From assembly GCA_009779755.1 (NCBI GenBank), contig WRDO01000005.1, forward strand, positions 54,145 to 118,144: 64,000 nucleotides of DNA, in the 5' to 3' direction. Positions within the stretch are counted from its first letter, which is position 1. Every line of letters begins with the position of its first letter. This document shows, piece after piece, positions 47,986-58,272 of the stretch. Source of the DNA: Defluviitaleaceae bacterium. GTDB lineage: Bacteria > Bacillota > Clostridia > Lachnospirales > WQUN01. A model generated the notes under the pieces. It did no database searches. It was not told the origin of the DNA and saw nothing but the letters and a program-made list of their open reading frames with translations. The position numbers and the translations under genes were made by a program.

Positions 47986-49428
47986 CTACACCTCTCTGAC
48001 ACTGAATACAGGCACATCCTTACCTTTATATTCAATATCAAGAATGCCCAGTTGTGTTTTTATTGTATCGCGCATCATACGGGCGCGTCGCAAGCAGTAA
48101 CGATTGAAGTCCGCTACGCTTATGTCTTTTGCATTTCGGACGTTTGGGAATAACAACTTCAAGTACGCCGTTGCTATGCGCTTGACCGCTTCTGTGTCAC
48201 GAGTATCAGCCGCTTCCGGTACCTCCACCAACTCATCAACAACAGCGCGATAACTCATATCTTCTCGCAGTTCATGCATAATAGAACAAAAATATTCCGA
48301 ATTCAAAGCCCATCCTGATATTTTAAGGTCATCATTCATCCGCGGAATATTCCACCCTTTTATAAAGCCGTGGAAGCGTTCTATCAACGCTGATTCGTGG
48401 AAAACAGATGGTAATTCTTCAAACATATTTGTATAGCCATCATTATCCATTGTTTCTTTTTTTATATTTCCGCAGAGGATTATTCCCGCGTCTGCCGTGC
48501 CTTCATAATTACCAACCGTGTAAATTCCACTTTCAAGATAGCCTTTCAAGGCGGCTCTCATTTCATCAACATCGGTAAATGAAATGGTTTGCACCTCGTC
48601 GAGCGTAATAAAGTCGTTTCCGGCTACCAATCCTTCAGTTCGCTTGGATATGTCATAAAACATTTTTGCGCGGCTCATAACACCGCCGGATGAAAGCCAT
48701 CCGAAACGGCTCACTCGTCCAAACAAGTAGGATTTCCCGGTACCCTTTGGCGCAAGTTCAATGAGGTTCAAGCGTTTCTCAATAAATGGCAAAAGACGGG
48801 TAAGCATTGTGAGCTTTTTCTCTTCATCGCCGCCGTAGCCTACAGCATTGTAGTCCACAGCCCCAAGTAAAATATCAATCCACTCATTAGTAGTAAATTC
48901 GTTTCGAACATCCTTGTAATAATCAAGGTCGATAGTGTACGGACAGAATGTCTTAAAACCTATCAATTTAATTTTTCCTTTTTGCTTCATCGTTTCGTCC
49001 GGCTCACGGTATCCAAGTTCAACCATGCCCCATGTTTCACGACCTCGTATTAAATCATCTTTGCATGAATCCCATGTATATGGCTCTATGAGGGTATCCT
49101 TTCCTGTTAAGCCGAAATCCGGCAATGAAAAAGACACCTCGCTTGTTTTGATGTCGATGTCTACGGATACCTTCGCAAGGAACTTCACGCGCTCCCCTTC
49201 AACGATTATTCGATTTTTTATGGCTGTCCAATCGTCTTTTCGTGGTAAATAAGAACGGACAAATTGGACTAACTCATCGGTATCAAAAACACCGTTTTCA
49301 TCTCCAAACCTTTTCAAGAGCCAGTCGCGCATGAATGAAGGCAGGCTCAATGTTGAAAAGAGGACACCTTTTTTCAAATCCTTGTATACGACCATTTCGT
49401 CAAAACAGTTTCTAAGTCTTTCAATCAC
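47986..49428 (-). CDS. brxL: BREX BrxL-like AAA protein, short form (480 aa)
   Basis: NLIELAPKGTGKSYLFGRVSRFGWLSSGGVMSRAKMFYD (TIGR02688/BrxL motif); position in BREX-4 gene order. Confidence 0.88.
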   Translation of the reverse strand: MIERLRNCFDEMVVYKDLKKGVLFSTLSLPSFMRDWLLKRFGDENGVFDTDELVQFVRSYLPRKDDWTAIKNRIIVEGERVKFLAKVSVDIDIKTSEVSFSLPDFGLTGKDTLIEPYTWDSCKDDLIRGRETWGMVELGYREPDETMKQKGKIKLIGFKTFCPYTIDLDYYKDVRNEFTTNEWIDILLGAVDYNAVGYGGDEEKKLTMLTRLLPFIEKRLNLIELAPKGTGKSYLFGRVSRFGWLSSGGVMSRAKMFYDISKRTEGLVAGNDFITLDEVQTISFTDVDEMRAALKGYLESGIYTVGNYEGTADAGIILCGNIKKETMDNDGYTNMFEELPSVFHESALIERFHGFIKGWNIPRMNDDLKISGWALNSEYFCSIMHELREDMSYRAVVDELVEVPEAADTRDTEAVKRIATAYLKLLFPNVRNAKDISVADFNRYCLRRARMMRDTIKTQLGILDIEYKGKDVPVFSVREV

Positions 49429-49443
49429 TGCCGTAGCCTCCTA

Positions 49444-51684
49444 TTATAAATCGAAATCGTCATTGCTCTTGTTTTTACCTTGCGCCGTGAAGGATACCGT
49501 TCCGACAAGGCTGTCGCCATCAAATATATCGGCTTGGTATGTTCTTGCACGTTTAATGTCGGTGGCTACCATATAATGGCTATCATCTTTTTTGACACCG
49601 GCATATGACTTACCATCAATGATTACCTTTACATTATCGAGTTTTACGTTTGAAAAAATTTCAAACTCGGCAAAATTCTTATAATCAGCGTAAACTACAT
49701 CATTAACAAGCTGAACCTTGATATTCGGCTTGGCAAGTGTAATTTCAATTATAGGAACAAGCACCTCTTCGAGACTTGCGCCACCATGTACTTCCACATT
49801 AGCCTTGCGGCTCCCTTTGAAACGTCCATAGTTCGCCAATACTAAATATCCGTTCTCTTCCGTAGCAAAAAGCAATTCGTAATCCGGAAAAACCTTACAA
49901 CAACGACCGCTGTGTTCGCCAGACGTGTCCGTGTCGTATTTTTCTTCTTGTTCTTTTATAACGGCTAATCGACTCGCTCCGTGGTCACTTACGAGCAAAA
50001 CTTTTCCATAGGTATGTTTTGCAAGGTCAACAGCGATTTTATGAAGGACGGCTTTGATGATTTCAAGTTCGCGGGCAAGATGGATGGGCAGCCTGTTTGT
50101 TTGATAATTGTAACCTCCCTCGCTTCCTTGGTGTTTCACTTTATCAAGACTTCCATCTGCTTCTTTATCATCATTCGGCCAATTGACAAAAAAATCTTTA
50201 TTGATAGTGGTGATTGTGGGAAGTTCCGAACGTCCTATATGAATTCGTAAAGCCAACCCAAGTTTTTTACACGTTGCTTGGATAAATCCAAGGAATTCAA
50301 TGCCGAGCGCATCAAGCCAATACAATTTAGTCCGTGTTTTGTCTATGCCGTTAATAATATCATTACGACTACGAAGTAAATTGTACTTTCGCTCAGAAGG
50401 TTGCGCCAACTCTTCGACAAGGTCAACAAAATCATCATCAATCCTGTTTTGCACTTTTTGCCATTTATATTTGTCAAAGTAATCAGTAAAAAGTTTACAT
50501 AACCCGGCATCAACCTTAGGGTCGCTGAACGAGTAGAAATACAAATAATCGAAAAGCACCGGGTAGATGGCTTCAATGCGATTAAGCACTGTTTTTTTAT
50601 CAAGAGAACCAAACAATACAATTAACTCTTCTCGTTCTGTTGGTGTTTGGTCTGTCAGTTTATAGAGGCTTTCCGCAAGGTTAATTTTATTATCACGAAC
50701 AAAGGCAGCAATATCTGCTTCGCTGATTTTAGCGACCAGTTCTTTGCGTTCCTTAAAGAAGCGTTCGAAGCGTTTATCTGTATGAGAGATTCCTATTATT
50801 GCATTAACTATATTTTCTTTCAAATCTTCGATTTTTTCTGTTTTGTCTAAGACATAACGCAAATACGAATTTTGCATTTCATTTGTTTTTGTTTTTAGCG
50901 CAATGAAATATAGCCAGTTCTTGAATGCTGTTCCTTGAATCAATACATCGAACTCATCAAGTAGGCTTTCTGCAAACCCAAAATTTCCAAATAACGCATC
51001 AACATTTCCACCTGTGGCATTCAACGCGGTCATTAGTTCTGTCCACATCTCGTCGCTTCCCATGTCGCGTGGAAGCATGAAAGTTGGAAGCCAGTGCTTA
51101 ATCCCATCATAAGCGGTGTTTATTGTGTACACATCAATGAGTGAATCTGGGAACGTCCTTTTTGTTTTTGCTACCAAACGGGATGAATTGCCATTCTCAA
51201 AAGCGGTAAGCACAGCTTTTAATCCACTCATAGCAAATGGCATTTCGAATGATTGCGGTACGCAGGTCACAGACAAGTTTGTCGCTACATCCGATGTGTA
51301 AGCAACCCGTTTTATGTCAAAACGCAAATCATTAGCCTGTAATTTTTTAACCGAGTCCGTTACGCCGCGAAGCATTAAAATTGCTTTGTGTCCATCAAGC
51401 GTAAAATCTTGTAACTTAGAAAGTGTATCATATGCAGTCGATTCACCGTTCAAGGCAAGATATTCACCAAGCCCAACAAGCACTTTAACTTTGCCACTTT
51501 TAAGGTCGGCAAATAATCTGTCTATATTAGGCACCCTATCGCCAGAGCAATACTTACTTACGCCAACAGCCTTGAGTCCAAGTGCGGATAATTTTTCTTT
51601 TGTAGCGATATAATCGCTGTCGCCAACTACAAGAAAAAACGGCGTATAGATGTCTGACTGAAGATAACTTGCAACATCAATCAT
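49444..51684 (-). CDS. pglZ: BREX alkaline-phosphatase-like protein PglZ (type 4)
   Basis: VLLVSDHGASRLAVIKE; VEVHGGASLEEVLVPIIEI typical of the PglZ domain. Confidence 0.9.
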   Translation of the reverse strand: MIDVASYLQSDIYTPFFLVVGDSDYIATKEKLSALGLKAVGVSKYCSGDRVPNIDRLFADLKSGKVKVLVGLGEYLALNGESTAYDTLSKLQDFTLDGHKAILMLRGVTDSVKKLQANDLRFDIKRVAYTSDVATNLSVTCVPQSFEMPFAMSGLKAVLTAFENGNSSRLVAKTKRTFPDSLIDVYTINTAYDGIKHWLPTFMLPRDMGSDEMWTELMTALNATGGNVDALFGNFGFAESLLDEFDVLIQGTAFKNWLYFIALKTKTNEMQNSYLRYVLDKTEKIEDLKENIVNAIIGISHTDKRFERFFKERKELVAKISEADIAAFVRDNKINLAESLYKLTDQTPTEREELIVLFGSLDKKTVLNRIEAIYPVLFDYLYFYSFSDPKVDAGLCKLFTDYFDKYKWQKVQNRIDDDFVDLVEELAQPSERKYNLLRSRNDIINGIDKTRTKLYWLDALGIEFLGFIQATCKKLGLALRIHIGRSELPTITTINKDFFVNWPNDDKEADGSLDKVKHQGSEGGYNYQTNRLPIHLARELEIIKAVLHKIAVDLAKHTYGKVLLVSDHGASRLAVIKEQEEKYDTDTSGEHSGRCCKVFPDYELLFATEENGYLVLANYGRFKGSRKANVEVHGGASLEEVLVPIIEITLAKPNIKVQLVNDVVYADYKNFAEFEIFSNVKLDNVKVIIDGKSYAGVKKDDSHYMVATDIKRARTYQADIFDGDSLVGTVSFTAQGKNKSNDDFDL

Positions 51685-54600
51685 CGGCTTCGCCCCCCTT
51701 GATTATTTCAAGTCCTACCGTCATGTTTTCTTTAACAAGCCTCTTCAAATATACTTTTAATGTTGCGTCGTCCATACTGTCAATTTCACGCAGGGCTGCA
51801 TCACTACCACCTGCGTCATATTGCGCTTGTGCGAGTTTTACAATACGACTGGTCACTTCTGGATGCCGATACCAGTCATAGGGTTCAATTGACAACCGAT
51901 CAAGCGTGTTCTGCACATTTACCGTATTTGTCAATATTTTGGAATACTTTCCAACTACACGTTTAATGAAAGTGTTTTGGCGTTTGGCTTCATTATTTAG
52001 GTCATCGAAGAAATTTGCGGTTTGTAAAAATTCCAAGGCTTCTTCTATTTCCGTTTTCGTTGCGGTGTTACGGTTAAGGGCATCAAACGCCCTTTTTGCA
52101 AAATCATACTCAGCAGAACTGACCATAGCCAAAATCGGGAGCTTGTAACGGCGCGACCATTCCTTGGGCGTTCTCGTGCCAGTTTTCTCCTGCCACATAG
52201 AAAATAATTGAGTTTTGATTTGCCCTTGACGATATTCATCAGCTTTACTTTTTACACGGATATTGCAATCGGTCGCGGGCAGGGTAAACATCCCGGTTTG
52301 ACAATTACCTTTAATTATGTCGACATCTTCATCGCTTAGTCCTTCGAGATATGGCTCATAAATCATCGCAAAAATGCGCTTCTCATCTTTAAAAAAGGCA
52401 TCAAGGGCATCCTTGTTTTCCATTAATGTTGCATAGAATAGTTTTAACTGGTCAAACGAAAGGTTGTCCTGTTTAGAAATTTTTAGAAGGTAATCAAGTA
52501 CCTTTGCCAAGTTCGGCAATTTTCCTTTTAGCTGCTCCGCAGAAATAGACACGAACTTTAACTTCTCGCGCCAATCGGAATAAGTTTTATTGAGAGAACT
52601 GGAATGTGTTGCGAGGATTACATTGCTTTCTCGAATGAATCCATACTCTGTCAGTAGGCGTTTGATTTCGTTTTCCCCCGTGTTCTTATTCCAAAGGCAT
52701 GAATAATCTACAGCGAATAATCGCTCGACATCTGAGAGCAATGACATCTCTGCACCGATTGCACGGGCAAGGTCAACAATTTTTCCACCTTCGAAGCGCG
52801 TCAAGAATACACGCATTCCTTTTTGGAAATTTTCTTTGCGTATCAAAGCTACAAGGTTTTCGGCAAGCGTGGATTTGTTTTTCGCAATTTTTCCTATGTC
52901 GATTGCTTTTTGGTGTGCTTCCTTACCTTCCTTTTGGACGAGTTCGATATATTTTTCAACCACTTCATAAACCCCTGCATCGTCCACTTCAGAGAGACAC
53001 CATACAGGCAAACCAAATCGACTCATTTTGTTTTTAACTGCTGTCGCTGCTTGCCCGGCTGTTCCACAAGAGTTTGGAGTGATATCCCATGCCTTCTCGG
53101 TTAGAGAATAGAATGCCATCTCGTCCTCGGTCATTTTGACAATGTACGTTTCTTTGGATTTTGGATTGCTGATGTAATTACCAAGCATTTCCTTCAACTT
53201 GTCTGAGGACATTGAGTCATGACCATTTATTGCATCATAATAACGGAATGGCTCACAGGCGTATTCTTTAAGAAGGAATCCTGCAAGGAAAGCCGATAAA
53301 TTACACGGAGCAAAGCCATACTCATATTCCAATACAGTATACAATTCGGCTATTGAAATTTGACCGGATGCAGCAAACGAATCCACTATTTTTTTCTCAA
53401 GGGCAATTTTAATTTTGGAAATGCTCAATGAATGTTGTGACTTCCAATAATCCGACACTTTCCAAACGTTGTTTGGCAGAACATATTTTTCAATGTCTTT
53501 AACTGCACCGCTCGAAACTTCAACGGCACCGCTCTTAACACTTGCCGCTAATTGAGTGGCACGAAGCATAGTACCGGATAATCCCTTGTTAAAATCGAAT
53601 GTGTCAGGGAATCTTGCTTTTACAATCGTTTCCATAATGGATAAAACACCTTGCAGATTAGAAACGCGCTCTCCATTTGGGTTTGACCGCGAGTAAACGA
53701 TAAATGAACCGTTAGCGATACGCTTCTTCCAGTTGTCATCCAATACCCGCTTTGCTTTCTCGCTGTTTTGTTTTGATAACTGCCCATCGTTGCTACTGTA
53801 GTACATGGCGTTCGCGGTAAAATCAATATACTCCTCCAAAGATTCTCCGCCGAGCGGTGTGGATAAAGCATCTATTATAACAATATCTTTGTATTGCGGG
53901 TTTTGTGCGGCGGCTACAATTGTTCTGCGGAAAGCGGCTGACTCAGCATCATCCAAGGCAAAACAAAGGACGGCTTGGAATTTCCATCCACCGACGCGCT
54001 GTACTAATTTATTTATTGTACTTGTAAAGTCGGGCGCAGTAGCGGTTGTTACTTTGCCTTTGTCGGGGTCGGATTCTAATTCATAACGCAATTTTAGTGC
54101 CGGTGTGAGCGAAAGGACATCAGAAAGACCACCTTCAACCATGAGGTTTGCGGTGTTAATTTTTTTGCGAATATCGTCCTTCATACTGTTTATTTTTGAA
54201 ATATTGCTTACAAGCTGTGCTGCTGCATAAACTTCAATGCCGCCGCCAATTGAACGCTTGTATAAAACACCATCATTGACCAACTTCTTGGCAATATTAA
54301 TCGCGGCGTTCCCTTCCAAATCGCGGTTACCTTCAAATGCCAAACCTAAGTTCTTATCAGTAACGCGGAATAACTCAAGCACATCACCCAAACGGTGGTT
54401 AATCGCTTGCATTATAAGGACAGTTTTAAGAACAGTCTGCTCTTTAACGCTTAAACCTTGCTGCCGAGTATAAGCATCCATTATTGAGCGTACATCCACG
54501 GTCAACTCGTCCTTATGGTGGTCGTAAAAATAATTCCAGAGCTTATCAATTGTCAAAAGCGGGTCATCACACTCCGGGCTCGTGGTTGCAACAAACCATT

Positions 54601-55828
54601 GGAACGTTTGTACGCCATCAATTTCTTGCGACATGAAATTGAAAATACTGCGTTGATTAGACTGGAATGCTTCCGCAATATACTTCAAGGCCAAAGCTCC
54701 CATTGGATGGAGCGGTAATAAACCTTTAATGACATCGGGATTTGTAACCTTTGTCGCCTCCATTACTGCCTTGCGCGAATATGGAAGCCAACTATTTATC
54801 GTCTCTGCAAGGGTTTTCCATCTTCCAAGTGCTGCTGATTTTACTTTACGGGCGTGGCTAATAAGTTCAAAAGCAATGCCATCAGGGAGCGTAATTTCCG
54901 AAAAATCGAATCGCTGCTTTACGACTTCCCATGTTTTGTCGTTGGCATTTATTAATCCACCGGTTTCATGCGTAACAATAATGAAGTAGAACCTATCTTC
55001 ACATAGTTCAGCAAGTTTTTGGAACTGGTCGAGGGAATTGCGATTATTTTTGAAATATGCGGAAAATTCGTCCCACACAAGCACGATTTTAATGTCGTTT
55101 TGGGTAATGATGTCTTTTATCCAAGCAACAAGACCCTCGGTCGTGAGATTAAGCGCAGTTATTCCCTCGGCAACAGCAAGTTCAAAGATGTTATTCATAA
55201 GTTGCGAAATGTCGCCATCCTTGCGAAGGTCAGCGAGAACTTCATCTGCATCGCTTTGCGGCCAATGATTGTACTTATCGCTTTCGAGCAGTTGGTTAAA
55301 AAACGTCTTTTGAGCGGGTTTCTCAATCCACGAAATAACAGCCTGTTTAAGCGTATTTTCCCCCGTGTAGGTAACGCCTTGTTCTTCCAGTGCTTTTTTT
55401 ACGCTTTCTTGTACGGCAAGGAGGAGCTGCCCTGTCGAGCTAATGCCACCGGAGCCGTATCGATACGCCGTAACGATTTTGCGCTGCTTGTGTCCGATAA
55501 ACTTCGTCAGCAAATCGGATTTCTTATTCAGAGGCCATGCGGGAGCATCGGGATGTATCCAATACTCTTGTAATTCCTCAACCGTAACTTCGAGTATTTT
55601 TTTAAGTGCAAAAGCACACTGACTTTTACCGGTGCCATATGACCCGTGTATCCAAACAGAGCGTTTTGTCCTTCCGTCAAGCATACTGTGGACGCTTTCA
55701 AGGAGTTTAATAAAAGTTTCGTGGGGATATGTATTTTCCCACTTTGCCTTTACGATGGTTGTTTCATTAATCTGCGGAAAATACGCATCATTCAAATCGA
55801 AATACGTGCGATAATTGTCGGTAGCCAT
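51677..55828 (-). CDS. brxC: BREX P-loop ATPase BrxC/PglY-like (1383 aa)
   Basis: Walker A WIHGSYGTGKSQCAFALKKIL; Walker B IVLVWDEFSAYF; gene order. Confidence 0.88.
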   Translation of the reverse strand: MATDNYRTYFDLNDAYFPQINETTIVKAKWENTYPHETFIKLLESVHSMLDGRTKRSVWIHGSYGTGKSQCAFALKKILEVTVEELQEYWIHPDAPAWPLNKKSDLLTKFIGHKQRKIVTAYRYGSGGISSTGQLLLAVQESVKKALEEQGVTYTGENTLKQAVISWIEKPAQKTFFNQLLESDKYNHWPQSDADEVLADLRKDGDISQLMNNIFELAVAEGITALNLTTEGLVAWIKDIITQNDIKIVLVWDEFSAYFKNNRNSLDQFQKLAELCEDRFYFIIVTHETGGLINANDKTWEVVKQRFDFSEITLPDGIAFELISHARKVKSAALGRWKTLAETINSWLPYSRKAVMEATKVTNPDVIKGLLPLHPMGALALKYIAEAFQSNQRSIFNFMSQEIDGVQTFQWFVATTSPECDDPLLTIDKLWNYFYDHHKDELTVDVRSIMDAYTRQQGLSVKEQTVLKTVLIMQAINHRLGDVLELFRVTDKNLGLAFEGNRDLEGNAAINIAKKLVNDGVLYKRSIGGGIEVYAAAQLVSNISKINSMKDDIRKKINTANLMVEGGLSDVLSLTPALKLRYELESDPDKGKVTTATAPDFTSTINKLVQRVGGWKFQAVLCFALDDAESAAFRRTIVAAAQNPQYKDIVIIDALSTPLGGESLEEYIDFTANAMYYSSNDGQLSKQNSEKAKRVLDDNWKKRIANGSFIVYSRSNPNGERVSNLQGVLSIMETIVKARFPDTFDFNKGLSGTMLRATQLAASVKSGAVEVSSGAVKDIEKYVLPNNVWKVSDYWKSQHSLSISKIKIALEKKIVDSFAASGQISIAELYTVLEYEYGFAPCNLSAFLAGFLLKEYACEPFRYYDAINGHDSMSSDKLKEMLGNYISNPKSKETYIVKMTEDEMAFYSLTEKAWDITPNSCGTAGQAATAVKNKMSRFGLPVWCLSEVDDAGVYEVVEKYIELVQKEGKEAHQKAIDIGKIAKNKSTLAENLVALIRKENFQKGMRVFLTRFEGGKIVDLARAIGAEMSLLSDVERLFAVDYSCLWNKNTGENEIKRLLTEYGFIRESNVILATHSSSLNKTYSDWREKLKFVSISAEQLKGKLPNLAKVLDYLLKISKQDNLSFDQLKLFYATLMENKDALDAFFKDEKRIFAMIYEPYLEGLSDEDVDIIKGNCQTGMFTLPATDCNIRVKSKADEYRQGQIKTQLFSMWQEKTGTRTPKEWSRRYKLPILAMVSSAEYDFAKRAFDALNRNTATKTEIEEALEFLQTANFFDDLNNEAKRQNTFIKRVVGKYSKILTNTVNVQNTLDRLSIEPYDWYRHPEVTSRIVKLAQAQYDAGGSDAALREIDSMDDATLKVYLKRLVKENMTVGLEIIKGGEADD

Positions 55829-58269
55829 TATCTGCCCTCCTTAAACAAGTCGAGTACATCCTGCGGTGTTTTATTTTCGCGCAATGATATTTTACACAAG
55901 TCGTTTGTATCGGAGTAATTTATGAGTTCTGGATATTTGGCAGATAACCCACGGAGGATAGGTTCCATAGCTTGGCGGTCAAGTCCGAAAATGGTCGTTG
56001 GGGGTATGCCGTCTTGTTCCAAGTTCTCATAGAGCGTGTTCAAGCGGAATTCATGATGGGCGTTTGCCTTATCGTTATAAACGTACAAACCGTAAAGAAT
56101 GACGCGGGGGTCGGAAACATTACACGTTGTGCGTGATATGTCTGCGTCGTCAGAAATATATCCAAAGTTTAGCTTCGTACCAAATGGGGTTTCCACGATA
56201 CGCTTATAAGATTTAAAAATTGATTTATGCGCTTTATATGGCTCTTTCCCACTACCCTGCTTAACCCCAGCATTTAGTAACATATCAATTACTGTTTGTT
56301 GGGAGTAAAGCCTACCAACCTCTAATTCTTTGATGTACCATTCGAATTGTCCGCTTTCATGTGCAAGGTTAATTAACATCAAGCCCAGAGCTGCGTCTGT
56401 ATCCCAGCCAATATCCAAAATTAGTTCACCGAACGGTAATACGAAATCGTTTTTATCTGGGCGATTGTCAACCTTTGTTGGCGTTTTAGTCACCAATGCT
56501 TCACGTAAGAACTTTCTGAAATGACTAAACATATTCGGTCCCAAATCATTGTCTCTAAAGAACACATTTCCTTTTTTAAAGAAGTCAAGGAGCCATTCAG
56601 TTTTTGGAGCATGGTCATCATAGCAATTGATTGTTTTCATTTTTTTCTCTCCTTGCGGTTTTTTTAGGGAATTATACGCCAAGCATCCGCCTGACAAATC
56701 GTGGCAATCACCACATTGTACACAATTTCTAATTTGAACTTGCCCCTCTACAAACGCACAACAACCATTGCGACAATTTTGTTCACATACTTTGCACCCG
56801 ACGCAGTACGCTGTTTTTCTAAAAACTTGTCTTAGTAATTTACCGAATGCTGGGTTGTATTTAAGAATTTCTTCATTAACAGTAATAATAAATCCATTTT
56901 TTTTGCTGTTTATCTTCACATCTACCGATGAAGTATCAATGGTTTTAATCCATTCCTGCCAATTCGATAACGGCTCAAACAATTCAATAGTAACACTACC
57001 GTTTTTCGTATTTTCAGAATAACGAAGTGGGTTATTCTTCAGTCCTCGTCCGCTATGTCGCGCATCCCATCCGCCGTTTGCTACATATGACATTAACTCG
57101 CTATCTGAAACTTCCCAATCGTTTGTCTGCGTTATGATATCTATATAAGAATCCACATCGTTAGTGTAATTTTGTCGCCTTATAAAGTCGCTACTCCCAC
57201 TGGACATAGGGCAGAAAAGGCATCCCGCTCTTGAATTCCCCTTTTTATACGCTGTGTTGATGATTATATTGTGCGTATAGATATAAAGCCATATTTCTGC
57301 AGAAGTCCATTCAAGAATAGAGTTATGGGCATGTTGTCCTTTTTGCTTTGTGCCAAAATTGTCGTATTCGTACCCGCTTCGCGCAAGACTTTCTTCTGCA
57401 CGAACCCCGACATAATCGAGTCCCGTGTAATTAGGCTTCCCAAGCACCTCACGGAGTTTTAGTGTTTGTGGTGCGCTTTTGTGGACTGAACAACACCATC
57501 TTAGAGAACGTGAAGGGGGGCCGAACTTTATCCAACTCTCTTCCGGCTTCATGTGCGAATAAGCACGATGAAAATCTATGCCTTCACGTTTACATTCACC
57601 CTCTACTTCGTTAATCAAATCGTAAGTGTCCGGGAACTCCATCATTGTGTCACCAAAAACCACAATAAAGCCGTCTTTCGGCAGAGCCCTTGTACAAAGG
57701 TCAAGTAACACACAGCTATCCTTGCCGCCGCTAAATGCTACATGGAAAACATCCAGTTTATTGGCGTATTTTTCATACACAGCAAGAATTTTTTTTACCG
57801 TGGTCGCTTCAATTATTCCGAGTAGTTCTTTGTTCGCCTCCACCATTGCTTCTATATCAACAGGCCGAAGTTTTTTCCCTTTCGGTACTGGCGTATCCAA
57901 TATAAAGATGTTGCCTTTTTTGTCGGTCACAGTTTCGCCGACGCTTGGAAATTCAAAAAATGTTTTCTCCACGGTCTTACCGTTCTGGGTTTCACGCCAT
58001 TCCTTACAAACATATGCAAGCTGGATTTCCGGCGCATTATAAACATTGCCGCCTTTAAGACTTGCTACGGGTCTTCCGCGATACCAATAGCGGTTTGCCT
58101 CAGCCCACATATATGGGACATCAGTTTGATTGTCGTATTTCCAATAATGATTAAATCCTAATAAATCAAGTTCGGGGGCGTATACAGGGCGAGGCTCTTT
58201 TGACATCTTAGTTGGGGATGAATTGAGCAAAAGCCCTCCCGTTTTTGGGTCGTGGGTATACGAGTACAA
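55828..58269 (-). CDS. brxP: BrxP-like PAPS reductase with ferredoxin-like Cys cluster and DUF4007-like C-terminus
   Basis: VAFSGGKDSCVLLDLCTRAL; RWCCSVHKSAP; CVGCKVCEQNCRNGCC...CVQCGDC; C-terminal TEWLLDFFKKGNVFFRDNDLGPNMFSHFRKFLREA. Confidence 0.88.
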   Translation of the reverse strand: MYSYTHDPKTGGLLLNSSPTKMSKEPRPVYAPELDLLGFNHYWKYDNQTDVPYMWAEANRYWYRGRPVASLKGGNVYNAPEIQLAYVCKEWRETQNGKTVEKTFFEFPSVGETVTDKKGNIFILDTPVPKGKKLRPVDIEAMVEANKELLGIIEATTVKKILAVYEKYANKLDVFHVAFSGGKDSCVLLDLCTRALPKDGFIVVFGDTMMEFPDTYDLINEVEGECKREGIDFHRAYSHMKPEESWIKFGPPSRSLRWCCSVHKSAPQTLKLREVLGKPNYTGLDYVGVRAEESLARSGYEYDNFGTKQKGQHAHNSILEWTSAEIWLYIYTHNIIINTAYKKGNSRAGCLFCPMSSGSSDFIRRQNYTNDVDSYIDIITQTNDWEVSDSELMSYVANGGWDARHSGRGLKNNPLRYSENTKNGSVTIELFEPLSNWQEWIKTIDTSSVDVKINSKKNGFIITVNEEILKYNPAFGKLLRQVFRKTAYCVGCKVCEQNCRNGCCAFVEGQVQIRNCVQCGDCHDLSGGCLAYNSLKKPQGEKKMKTINCYDDHAPKTEWLLDFFKKGNVFFRDNDLGPNMFSHFRKFLREALVTKTPTKVDNRPDKNDFVLPFGELILDIGWDTDAALGLMLINLAHESGQFEWYIKELEVGRLYSQQTVIDMLLNAGVKQGSGKEPYKAHKSIFKSYKRIVETPFGTKLNFGYISDDADISRTTCNVSDPRVILYGLYVYNDKANAHHEFRLNTLYENLEQDGIPPTTIFGLDRQAMEPILRGLSAKYPELINYSDTNDLCKISLRENKTPQDVLDLFKEGR

Positions 58270-58272
58270 ACC

